Source: Serripes groenlandicus (taxonomy: Eukaryota > Mollusca > Bivalvia > Cardiida > Cardiidae). From it: a stretch of 64,000 bases of DNA. Positions 40,246 to 48,473 of the stretch are shown here, one piece after another. The notes beneath the pieces are model-generated. The model was not told the DNA's origin and did not search any database. It saw nothing but the letters and a program-made list of their open reading frames with translations. Within the stretch, counting starts at the first letter, position 1. Every line of letters starts with the position of its first letter. The stretch covers positions 248,001 to 312,000 of the forward strand of contig JASEVX010000117.1 of assembly GCA_031761405.1 (NCBI GenBank). Direction: 5' to 3'. A program made the translations under genes and the position numbers.

Positions 40246-40700
40246 ATCTAAGAAGAGGCTCAAGAAATGTTTGGTCCTTAAAACCCAACCTAATAACCCA
40301 TCCCTTCCTCTCCAAAACATGAATACACCCCAAGGGCAGCAACAGGCACCCCCTGAGCATTGCCTAAAGAGGTTTCCTGTATATGGAGTGTCAATCCATG
40401 GAAGATGCACCAGCATCAGGTAGACAGACCATTCCTTCCAGTCCTATTCCAGTCCTATTCCAGTCCTATTCAGGTCACAGGTCATGACACTGACGAATTG
40501 AAAAACATACAGCCTTCTATGTCTCATTCTTTTTTTAAACCGCTTGGTTCACATGACCAACATTGGTCTTGGTAGGTCATAACATTGATTGATCGTGTCA
40601 AGTCCTAGTGACTGTGTATGAATTTGCTACAGATCAATTATGTGGCGGATCTTAGAAAAGTCATAAGACTCCCCATGATGGTCAAACGGAAGGTCTAATT
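40246..40700 (+). other. Coding-like island of unknown origin
   Basis: Denser in G and C than its surroundings. One frame reads SKKRLKKCLVLKTQPNNPSL then PLQNMNTPQGQQQAPPEHCL and KRFPVYGVSIHGRC, hitting TAG at 40421. A second frame continues VTGHDTDELKNIQPSMSHSF, FKPLGSHDQHWSW to TAG at about 40573. Between them are three 11-bp repeats CCAGTCCTATT. Splice borders in phase 0 with exons f and g were not found, and the exon f-g junction needs no insert. It could be a retrocopy, a frame-shifted pseudo-exon or an alternative exon. Confidence 0.35.
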
Positions 40701-40714
40701 GATTAAGAAAAAAA

Positions 40715-40897
40715 GATTACCCACATGCAGATGAATTCTGTTGCATCTGTTGCCGGCGACTGTTGAAAATCTTAATGTGAAATAAGCAATTTCCCAATTC
40801 AACTTTATTCAATGATTGAACTTTCATTGTTCTATATATTTGACTAGATATTGTCATAGTTATCTGCTCCAGTTCTGTTGTATGTTGGAAATGGTTA
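40715..40897 (+). mobile_element. Old MITE, decayed
   Basis: CCCACATGCAGATGAATTCTG at left, GTTGTATGTTGGAAATGGTTAA at right. The hairpin is reduced to AAATAAGCAATTTC. Confidence 0.55.
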
Positions 40898-40929
40898 AAT
40901 GAACCTTATTTAATATACAAGACACATTT

Positions 40930-41115
40930 TTAACCCTTTCCCATATACAACTAATCTGCAGCAGATGAAAAGCTTTGTGCTAAAAACATAAAAACGTATA
41001 ATTATTGAAAAGAGTTAAAAACATAGTGGCAAAAAGAGAATATGCTCATGATGAGCAATTTCTCCTTTTGCCACAATATTTCAAATGTCATCTGCTACAA
41101 AAATGTTAGAAAAGG
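40930..41115 (-). mobile_element. Old piggyBac-like MITE
   Basis: TTAACCCTTTCCCATATACAA at left. Tip GCTCATGATGAGC. The right end is lost into the next copy. Confidence 0.65.
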
Positions 41116-41321
41116 TTTTGAAAAGGCATCTGAAGCAGACGACTTTTGAAAACACTGCGGCAAAAGAAGAAATTGCTCATAATGAGCAATTTCATCTTTT
41201 GCCACAAGGTTTTCAACTCTAATTAATAGTTATAGTTTCACTTACAGAGACTTTCCAACGTTGTTCAAAGATGTTTTAAAAGTTGTCAGATGCAGATTTG
41301 TCGTATGTGGGAAAGGGTTAA
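41116..41321 (+). mobile_element. Old MITE ending 19 bp before exon g
   Basis: GGCATCTGAAGCAGACGAC at left without a clean end. Tip GCTCATAATGAGC. Right end GTATGTGGGAAAGGGTTAA at 41321. The intron ends at 41340. Confidence 0.75.
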
Positions 41322-41340
41322 AGCTATTCTTCTCCAACAG

Positions 41341-41472
41341 CTTCCTCATGATGAAGTAGAGAAGACAGAAAAGAAGTTCAGGTTATTAATGAAGGAACAT
41401 CACGCTTTACAGAAGTCTATGACCATGCTACAGGGTATCATTGGTAAAGCTGACCCAGAAAGATTTCTCAAG
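41341..41472 (+). CDS. JAKMIP-like gene, exon g, 44 codons, start of third coiled coil
   Basis: Acceptor CTATTCTTCTCCAACAG, donor AAG|GTATGC, phase 0. It encodes LPHDEVEKTEKKFRLLMKEH, then HALQKSMTMLQGIIGKADPE and RFLK. The string (F/L)..L.+E+.ALQ+...LLQ-type spacing, followed by a short Gly turn and an acidic-basic end, parallels the vertebrate JAKMIP segment with LTREYQALQRAYALLQ. It joins exon h directly (FLK|MRTTF), as in the family, with no room needed for the island at 40246-40700. The exon is squeezed between a MITE ending 19 bp upstream and a SINE starting about 8 bp after its end. Confidence 0.85.
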
Positions 41473-41479
41473 GTATGCA

Positions 41480-41622
41480 TTGGTGTTTACCGCCATTTTC
41501 AACAATATTTCAGTTTTATCACGGCGGCCAGTTTGTGCACCTAACCATGTGATTGATTCCTGGCTTTCATACACCAGTACTCAACATTTGATAACATTCC
41601 TACCTTTTCACATAGACTACTA
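41480..41622 (-). mobile_element. SINE fragment 7 bp after a splice donor
   Basis: GTGTTTACCGCCATTTTCAAC, TCAGTTTTATCACGGCGGCC and GGCTTTCATACACCAGTACT match the SINE core read in reverse. The tRNA head is missing. Confidence 0.7.
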
Positions 41623-41828
41623 AGACCCATTTCCCTCATGTAGGCGCTTTCTGACGCCTTTTCAACAGATGACTTTTGAGAACTTAAGACGAGCAATTTC
41701 TCCTTTTGCCACAATGTTTTCAACTTTTGTCAGTAAGTTAACCTTCATATATAAAGATTTTTCGTGTTTTTGATAAAATGTGTTCAAAGTCGTCTGCTGC
41801 AGATTTGTTGAATGTGGGAAAGGGTTAA
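41620..41828 (+). mobile_element. Old piggyBac-like MITE with shortened hairpin
   Basis: CTAAGACCCATTTCCCTCATG at left, GAATGTGGGAAAGGGTTAA at right. The left hairpin arm is deleted (AACTTAAGACGAGCAATTTC). Confidence 0.7.
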
Positions 41829-41839
41829 GCCTATTGGTG

Positions 41840-41945
41840 GAAGACGAATTACGAATTACACTAGTGACAATGAGCAATGTCTTAGTTTTTCAAAAGCAGT
41901 TTGCTGAAGATACATCAAAGTGTGTCTGCACATGTGAAAGGGTTA
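41840..41945 (+). mobile_element. Old MITE right-end fragment
   Basis: GCAGTTTGCTGAAGATACATC through TGCACATGTGAAAGGGTTAA. Confidence 0.55.
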
Positions 41946-42085
41946 ACCCATTGCTTTTACAGATGACTTTCCCACATGTAGACGCATTTTGACGCATCTG
42001 CAGCAGACAACTTCTGAGAACATCGTGGCAAAAGAAGAAATTGCTCAAACCGAGCAATTTCTCATTTTGCCTCAATATTTTCATT

Positions 42086-44617
42086 TTTTATACGACCGTT
42101 TTTTAAAAACGGTCCGTATTATGGTATGGTCATGTCCCTCCGTCCGTCCGTCCGTTCGGGTTTTCCGCACTTTTTTCTTACATACTTTGAGCTATTGAGC
42201 TGAAATTTTGTATAAGGCTTTGTAGTGATGTGTCACAGATCAAGTTCATATTTCCTGGGATTTCGTCAATTTTTGAATGAGTTATGTCCCTTTTTGGACT
42301 TAGAATATTTGTTAGAATATTTGTTTTCCGCACTTTTTTTCTACATGCTTTGATCTATTGAGCTGAAATTATGTATATGGCTCTGTAATCATGAGTTACA
42401 GATCAAGTTCACATTTCCTCGGATTTCGTCAATTTTTGAATGAGTTATGCCCCTTTTTGGACTTAGAATATTGGTTTTCCGCACTTTTTTCTTACATACT
42501 TTGAGCTATTGACCTGAAATTGTGTATTAGGCTTTGTAGTGATATGTCACAGATCAAGTTCATATTTCCTGGGATTTCGTCAATTTTTGAATGAGTTATG
42601 CCCCTTTTTGGACTTAGAATATTTGTAAGAAAGAATATTTGTGAGAATATTTGTTTTCCGCACTTTTTTTCTACATGCTTTGATCTATTGAGCTGAAATT
42701 ATGTATATGGCTTTGTAATCATGAGTTACAGATCAAGTTCACATTTCCTCGGATTTCGTCAATTTTTGAATGAGTTATGCCCCTTTTTGGACTTAGAATA
42801 TTGGTTTTCCGCACTTTTTTCTTACATACTTTGAGCTATTGACCTGAAATTGTGTATTAGGCTTTGTAGTGATATGTCACAGATCAAGTTCATATTTCCT
42901 GGGATTTCGTCAATTTTTGAATGAGTTATGCCCCTTTTTGGACTTAGAATATTTGTTAGAAAGAATATTTGTTAGAATATTTGTTTTCCGCACTTTTTTT
43001 CTACATGCTTTGATCTATTGAGCTGAAATTATGTATATGGCTTTGTAATCATGAGTTACAGATCAAGTTCACATTTCCTCGGATTTCGTCAATTTTTGAA
43101 TGAGTTATGCCCCTTTTTGGACTTAGAATATTGGTTTTCCGCACTTTTTTCTTACATACTTTGAGCTATTGACCTGAAATCGTGTATTAGGCTTTGTAGT
43201 GATATGTCACAGATCAAGTTCATATTTCCTGGGATTTCGTCAATTCTTGAATGAGTTATGCCCCTTTTTGGACTTAGAATATTTGTTTTCCGCACTTTTT
43301 AGTCCCCTACCGGCGTGCCGAAGGGGACTATTAGGTTTGCACTCCGTCCGTAGTCCATCTGTCAGTCAGTCAGTCAGTCCATCTGTCAGTCAGTCAGTCA
43401 GTCAGTCAGTCAGTCCGGCAAATTTTTGTCCGGAGCATATCTCCAAAACTGTACTAGCTATGGCTATGAAATTCCATATGTGGATACATCTCATCAATGC
43501 GGAGTGCAGTGCATATGAACCATAACTCTTGCTTCCCTAATTTTTGAGTTATTTCCCTTTCTTTATTTTCATACTTGATTTTTGTCCGGAGCATATCTCC
43601 ATAACTATACTAGCTATGGCTATGAAATTTCACACATGAATACATCGTATCAAGGGGGAGTGCAGTGGACATGAACCATAACTCTTGCTTGCCTAATTTT
43701 TGAGTTATTTCCCTTTCTTTATTTTCATACTTGATTTTTGTCCGGAGCATATCTCCAAAACTGTACTAGCTATGGTTATGAAATTTCACACATGGATGCA
43801 TCTCATCAAGGGGGAGTGCAGTGGACATGAACCATAACTCTTGCTTGCCTAATTTTTGAGTTATTTCCCTTTCTTTATTTTCATACTTGATTTTTGTCCG
43901 GAGCATATCTCCATAACTATACTAGCTATGGCTATGAAATTTCACACATGAATACATCGTATCAAGGGGGAGTGCAGTGGACATGAACCATAACTCTTGC
44001 TTGCCTAATTTTTGAGTTATTTCCCTTTCTTTATTTTCATACTTGATTTTTGTCCGGAGCATATCTCCATAACTATACTAGCTATGGCTATGAAATTTCA
44101 CACATGAATACATCGTATCAAGGGGGAGTGCAGTGCACATGAACAATAACTCTTGCTTCCCTAATTTTTGAGTTATTTCCCTTTCTTTATTTTCATACTT
44201 TATTGTCTTGATATACCTAAACATTGGGTTGCTATGACAACAGAAACAGACTCAAAAGTGCAAACCGGTAGGGGACTATGGTATTGCTTGCAATCCTCCA
44301 GTTACTTGTTTTCTACATGCTTTGATGTATTGAGCTGAAATTATGTATATGGCTTTGTAATCAAGTGTCACAGATCAAGTTCACATTTCCTCGGATTTCG
44401 TAAATTTTTGAATGAGTTATGCCCCTTTTTGGACTTAGAATATTTGTCAATTTCTGCATGAGTTATGCATTTTTCATAGTTTCCCATTATTCTTTAACAA
44501 CTTATTCCTGAACGACTTTATTAACTTTTTACAAACAAACAATATATCAAAACAAAGAGGAAACTTACAAAGAAGTTCCTGACGGGCGTGTTATGTACCG
44601 TTTGCGGTACTCTTGTT
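42086..44617 (+). mobile_element. HINE-like element (family TATACGACC), itself interrupted
   Basis: 5' stem-loop ACGACCGTTTTTTAAAAACGGTCCGT, then CCGTCCGTCCGTCCGTTCGG. Tandem units run with TTTTCCGCACTTTTTTCTAC, AGCTGAAAT, CAGATCAAGTTCA, TTCCTGGGATTTCGTCAATT and GAGTTATGCCCC. A weak inverted end GGGCGTGTTA, hairpin GTACCGTTTGCGGTAC and TCTTGTTT close it. The element at 43300-44309 is inserted in one of its units. Confidence 0.8.
43300..44309 (+). mobile_element. HINE-like element (family TAGTCCCCTACCGG) inside 42086-44617
   Basis: 5' stem-loop AGTCCCCT...AGGGGACT (43301-43329) with an inner CGGC-GT-GCCG. A (CAGT)n run at 43364-43415 follows, then tandem units of about 145-150 bp (TTGTCCGGAGCATATCTCC; CTAGCTATGGCTATGAAAT; GAACCATAACTCTTGCTT). 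CCGGTAGGGGACTA (44265-44278) is a perfect 14-bp complement of the 5' end. Hairpin ATTGC-TT-GCAAT and CAGTTACTTGTT finish it. Confidence 0.85.
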
Positions 44618-44713
44618 TCAATAATTGAACTCATATAATTATATAGGTTTTCAAAGTCCTCTGATGCAGATTTGTTGTATGTGGGAAAGGGTTAAAGATA
44701 TTTTTGAATGCTC

Positions 44714-44946
44714 TTAACCCTTTCCCTCATATAGACGCTTTCTGACGCCTCTGCAGCAGATGGCTGTTTGAAAACATAGTGACAAAACAAGAAATTGCAC
44801 AAAACGTGCAATTTTTCCTTTTGCCACATGTTTTCAACTTTTTGTCATATATAGGTTATCCATTCAATTGTGGAGATTTTTTATGTTTTGACAAAATAAG
44901 TTCAAAGTCGTCTGCTGCAGAATTGTCGTATGAGAGAAAGGGTTAA
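44714..44946 (+). mobile_element. piggyBac-like MITE, young type, 233 bp, upstream of exon h
   Basis: Tip GCACAAAACGTGC. Opposite in orientation to the copy at 45403-45632 on the other side of exon h. Confidence 0.9.
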
Positions 44947-45257
44947 CTACCACCAACACTTTGTATTGTCTTGTCAGACCATTATCAGACTAAATGAGGT
45001 AGATCATTTTTTGATTCCTTTTTAGCAGACTACTATTAAAAGTAAATTGGAAAAAATTTCTCTTTTTCCTACAATGTTTCATTTCTGTATAATAATCTCA
45101 TATAAATGTATCTATAATTCTTCCCCTTTTCTTCAGATATTATCAGTTTGGATGATTCTAAAAGTGGCAGTTTAGGTAATAGGTTATAGTGCTTTGTAGA
45201 ATGTAGTTACATGCATAGATAGTTTGTATCTGATTTCATTATGCTTCCCCATTTCAG

Positions 45258-45338
45258 ATGAGGACAACTTTTGAAACAGACATGTATATTGCTCAATGTA
45301 AAATTGAAAGCCTAGATGAATCATTAGAGAAATACAAG
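45258..45338 (+). CDS. JAKMIP-like gene, exon h, 27 codons, coiled coil
   Basis: Acceptor TTATGCTTCCCCATTTCAG, donor AAG|GTAAAT, phase 0. It encodes MRTTFETDMYIAQCKIESLD then ESLEKYK. The Met is internal, not a start, because the splice acceptor sits directly before it. The sequence aligns by position with the vertebrate JAKMIP segment REQLQADLLRCQAKIEDLEKLL, sharing the QCKIESL / CQAKIEDL core. The exon is bracketed by two nearly identical 230-bp MITEs in opposite orientation (44714-44946 and 45403-45632), which could pair in the transcript. Confidence 0.85.
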
Positions 45339-45402
45339 GTAAATCTTGTCACTATTTGCTCTTCTCACAACATATTTAACGCTAATATGTTATATATAGA
45401 AC

Positions 45403-45632
45403 TTAACCCTTTCCCTCATACGACAATTCTGCAGCAGACGACTTTGAACATATTTTGTCATAAAAAAGAAAATCTCTTTAATTGAATGGATAACCTATGA
45501 CGAAAAGTGGAAAACATTGTGTCAAAAGGAGAAATTGCTCGTTTTGAGCAATTTCTTCTTTTGTCACTATGTTTTCAAAAAGCTGTCTGCTGCAGAGGCG
45601 TCAGAAAGTGTCTATATGAGGGAAAGGGTTAA
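45403..45632 (-). mobile_element. piggyBac-like MITE, 230 bp, downstream of exon h
   Basis: Exact 230 bp. Tip GCTCGTTTTGAGC. Begins 65 bp after the exon h donor. Confidence 0.9.
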
Positions 45633-45699
45633 AGAAGTGTAAGGGGATGATCTAAATTATTATTTACCACAAAGAAGTAATTCCTATGGAAGATTATTA

Positions 45700-45820
45700 A
45701 TTGCCCGAAATACATTGTCAGTTAGGAGACATAGTTCACGTTTTGCCACAATATTTTCAAAAGTCGTCTGCTGCAGATGCATAAAAATGCATCTACTTTT
45801 GGGGAAGGTAGTTTGAGCTT
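45700..45820 (-). mobile_element. Old MITE right fragment
   Basis: CACGTTTTGCCACAATATTTTC, CGTCTGCTGCAGATGC and TTTTGGGGAAGG without a left end. Confidence 0.5.
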
Positions 45821-45893
45821 TATTGTACCTTTTTTTGTTAAAAATTGAAGGAATATTTCAACATAAGAAAAAGAAGTTGTCATTTATATTTGT

Positions 45894-46620
45894 TGTGTAG
45901 CAATGTCTAGTAGTCCTCTACAAAGATTGTTCAAATTATGAATTATGGCCCCGCCCCAGGGGTCACCTTTATTACATAAAGATATATAGGGAACATCTTT
46001 GAAAATCTTCTTGTCTGAAACTGAAAAGCCTAGAGCTTCGATATTTAATGTGTAGCATTGTCTACTGGTCCTCTACAAAGATTGTTCAAGTTATGTCCCT
46101 GGGTTCAAAATTGGCCACACCCCGGCATCACCTGTATTACATAGAGATAAATGGGGAAAAACTTTGAAAAACTTCTTGTCTGAAAACGAAAGGCCTAAAG
46201 CTTAAATATTTGGTATGAAGCATTATCTAGTTGTCCTCTACCAGGATAATTCAAATTATGCCTCTGGGGTCAAAACTGGCCCCACCCCAGGGGTCACCTG
46301 TTTTATAAAGATAAAAATATGAGGAAAAACTTAGAAAATCTTCTTGTTTGAAACGAAGACGCCTAAAGCTTAGATATATGGTGAGTACAATAGTCCAGCG
46401 GTCTTCTACCAAGATTGTTCAAATTATACTCCTGGGGTCAAACTGGGGGTCACCTGTTTTACATAGAGATATATAGGGGAAAACTTAGAAATATTATTGT
46501 TAAATACTAACTGGTACATACACATTTCTTGGGTGACCTTCTTAGTCATATTTACTTGACAAAAGACAGGCAACATAGGGTGTGGGTTTTCGCTCTGTGG
46601 TCCTCTTGGGCCTCTTGTAT
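45894..46620 (+). mobile_element. 5'-truncated HINE-like element, four diverged units
   Basis: Units carry TAG.GTCCTCTAC.A.ATTGTTCAA, CCCCAGGGGTCACCT, ACATAGAGATATAT and AATCTTCTTGTCTGAAA, at roughly 150-165 bp spacing. The 3' end is GGTCCTCTTGGGCCTCTTGTA. Confidence 0.7.
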
Positions 46621-46718
46621 TAGCTTACTTGACTGCAAAATGAGTTATGTGGTTGGCATGACAAATCACATTTCATGACTCAGATGAGCAATCCAGGGCC
46701 ATCATGGACCTCTTGTTT
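46621..46718 (+). mobile_element. 98-bp miniature HINE-like element
   Basis: 5' end TAGCTTACTTGACTGCAAAA, inverted end AGATGAGC, hairpin GGGCCATCATGGACC, CTCTTGTTT. No tandem units remain. Confidence 0.65.
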
Positions 46719-46815
46719 CAGTAATTATACCTTCGTTGAGGGTGATTTTTCATGTTTTTGATTAGATGTTTTTAATGTCGTCTGCTGCAGATTTATTGTA
46801 TGAGGGCAAGGGTTA
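46719..46815 (+). mobile_element. MITE right half after the HINE-like insertion
   Basis: CAGTAATTATACCTTCGTTG through TATGAGGGCAAGGGTTA. The left half is not next to the HINE-like pair. Confidence 0.55.
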
Positions 46816-46982
46816 TTAGAAATATGCGCCTATGCCTCAAGATAAAATTCATGCATCAAAACTTCAATGGTCAATAGACTCTCTGTAACATTAGATAAGT
46901 AAATGAACTTGTTTTTTAACATGAATCAGGGGAGCTATTATGAAGGAATGAATCTAAAGTTCACATATTCTCCTGGAATATT

Positions 46983-47262
46983 GTTAACCCTTTCCCACAT
47001 AAATACCATTTTAAACGTCTCTGCAGCAGTCGACTTTTGAAAACATTGTGACAATGTTTTCAACTCTATTAAGATTCATCTTTTCATTTAGGGGTTAACA
47101 ATATCCCCAAATTCAAGTAGAAGGTATGATTATTGAAAAAAATTGCGGCTGAAGGAGAAATTACTTTCTATGAGCAATTTCTGCAATTGTGACAGTGTTT
47201 TTAAAAGTTGTATGCAGCAGATGTTTCAAAAAGTGTATGCATGTGGAAAATTCGTTAATTAA
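46983..47262. mobile_element. Two fused old MITEs before exon i
   Basis: TTAACCCTTTCCCACATAAAT, an internal GGGGTTAACAATATCCCCA junction, and a right arm to GCATGTGGAAAATTCGTTAA. It ends 28 bp before the exon. Confidence 0.6.
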
Positions 47263-47285
47263 CTTTGTAGTACCTTTTTTAACAG

Positions 47286-47375
47286 GAGTCAGATTTTAGC
47301 TGGGTAAAAGAGAAGGATGAACTGTCGGATGAAATCAACAAGTTATCAACTCAAAACAAGTTGCTCACAGAAAAG
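47286..47375 (+). CDS. JAKMIP-like gene, exon i, 30 codons, W-containing coil
   Basis: Acceptor GTACCTTTTTTAACAG, donor AAG|GTATGA, phase 0. It encodes ESDFSWVKEKDELSDEINKL then STQNKLLTEK. The pattern D.(S/K)WV+EK..L...N..L..K is the most distinctive match to the family. Vertebrate JAKMIP proteins have DSKWVEEKQLL followed by NQDLLEKI at the same spacing, and the Trp is conserved in an otherwise polar helix. This exon is the strongest single argument for the assignment. It joins exon h (EKYK) and exon j (LKDM) in frame. Confidence 0.9.
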
Positions 47376-47426
47376 GTATGATTTAGTAAAAAATAATTCA
47401 TTTTAAATTAATTGCGAAACAAGATT

Positions 47427-47595
47427 CTAGAAAATCTCCATAATTGAATGGATAACCTATGACTAAAAGTGGAAAACATTGTGGCAAAAGTTGAAATTGC
47501 ACATTTTTGTGCAATTTCTTCTTTTGTCATTATGTTTTCAAAAAGCCGTCTGCTGCAGAGGCGTCCGAAAGCGTTTATATGAGGGAAAGGGTTAA
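47427..47595 (-). mobile_element. Young MITE lacking its left 60 bp
   Basis: TAGAAAATCTCCATAATTGA through TATATGAGGGAAAGGGTTAA. Tip GCACATTTTTGTGC. It begins about 50 bp after the exon i donor. Confidence 0.8.
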
Positions 47596-47891
47596 CCATT
47601 TCCCACGTCATTTGCAGAGATAAATCCAATAGGCAGACAACAATAAATTTTGTCCAAAGAGATAAGCCATTGATTTCCTTTTCTTGAAGATTGTTTTTAC
47701 CTTTTCCTTTTCTGGAGGTTTTATGCAATGCAATGGTCAATAACACTGTTTCAATTAGTTTTATAATCTCTGTTGACTTTTTATTTCCTATTTTCCGCAC
47801 CAGTACAGTGGGCTAGCGACGACTCAAGCTAGAAACTGACCCATAAATCACTTTGAGTTATCAACATGTGCAACTAATCACTGATTTATGC
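47596..47891. other. Intron spacer
   Basis: A pyrimidine-rich TTACCTTTTCCTTTTCTGGAG patch but no coding or repeat signal. Confidence 0.4.
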
Positions 47892-48119
47892 TTAACCCTC
47901 TCCCTCATACGACAATTCTGAAGCAGACGACTTCGAACATATTTCGTCATAAAATAGAAAATCTCTATAATTAAATGGATTACCTATGACTAAAAGTGGA
48001 AAACATTGTGGCCAAAGGAGAAATTGATTGTTTTGAGCAATTTCTGCTTTTGTCATTATGTTTTCAAAAAGCTGTCTGCTGCAGAGGCGTCAGAAAACGT
48101 CTATGAGGGAAAGGGTTAA
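47892..48119 (-). mobile_element. piggyBac-like MITE, young type, 228 bp
   Basis: TTAACCCTCTCCCTCATACGA. Tip GATTGTTTTGAGC (broken). It ends 67 bp before exon j. Confidence 0.85.
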
Positions 48120-48186
48120 TTCATTAAAAAATATTTAAATTCATGTATTGGATGCTGTTTATTTTTGTATTTTTAACCATATTAAG

Positions 48187-48300
48187 CTGAAGGATATGAC
48201 AGAGTCAGTAAGGGAAATAACTCATGCCTATGAAGAAAGTCAGGAACAGAAAGAAGACCTAGAGTTCATCATCCTTGAAACACAGTCTGCCAGTAATAAG
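48187..48300 (+). CDS. JAKMIP-like gene, exon j (last visible), 38 codons
   Basis: The acceptor ACCATATTAAG is weak but preceded by a T-rich stretch. The donor AAG|GTAAGT is full consensus, phase 0. It encodes LKDMTESVREITHAYEESQE, then QKEDLEFIILETQSASNK. The D.NELLEFRVLELEE segment of vertebrate JAKMIP proteins matches QKEDLEFIILETQ in position and pattern (LEF..LE). In the family this is followed by a non-helical linker and a C-terminal coil. Neither is found in the remaining 15.7 kb, so the gene must continue beyond the window or those exons are too diverged to see. Confidence 0.85.
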
Positions 48301-48334
48301 GTAAGTGTGTTTTACTTTGCACACATGTATGTGG

Positions 48335-48473
48335 TATTTGAAGCATAAACAGCAGGCAGCTTTTGAAAAACATTGTGGCAATGTGGGAAATTGTAAATGT
48401 TGAGCAATTTTTGTTCCTGCCACAATGTTTTCAACTCGATCCAATAATCATTCTTTCAATTCTACAGATTTTT
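48335..48473 (+). mobile_element. MITE left half cut by a HINE-like element
   Basis: AGCAGGCAGCTTTTGAAAAAC, TGCCACAATGTTTTCAACTC and TTCTACAGATTTTT, then the 5' end of the next element. Confidence 0.55.

Larger units (their letters stand above)
41966..44696 (+). mobile_element. Old MITE split by a nested pair of HINE-like elements
   Basis: Left part 41966-42085 (TTTCCCACATGTAGACGC; tip GCTCAAACCGAGC) and right part 44618-44696 (CAATAATTGAACTC to TGTATGTGGGAAAGGGTTAA) form one MITE around 42086-44617. Confidence 0.75.
15945..48300 (+). other. Partial JAKMIP-like gene, ten exons identified
   Basis: Ten plus-strand exons with GT/AG borders, all in phase 0, encode 422 residues across 32.4 kb. 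The protein is mostly heptad-type coiled coil. From the third exon on, the order of conserved blocks follows the JAKMIP/Marlin family: a KPL-EKNK block, LRAQVLEQ, an acidic Ser-rich linker, HHALQ, a W-containing VKEKDEL block, and LEFIILE. Vertebrate JAKMIP proteins bind microtubules and JAK-family kinases, and JAKMIP1 also binds GABA-B receptor components. Whether that applies here is inference. No start codon, stop codon, promoter or UTR could be assigned. The first two exons carry no similarity I recognise and are tied in by strand, phase and order. Other coiled-coil families remain possible. Confidence 0.65.

Noticed and set aside
45258..45260. ATG at the first codon of exon h as a start codon
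   Set aside because: It follows directly on CCCCATTTCAG, and family alignment continues across the junction from exon g.
15945..48300. Other coiled-coil families (MCC, myosin-tail-like, rabaptin-like) as the identity of the gene
   Set aside because: None gives the ordered set KPL-EKNK, LRAQVLEQ, acidic Ser linker, HHALQ, SWVKEKDEL, LEFIILE. JAKMIP does, although a profile search is needed to be certain.
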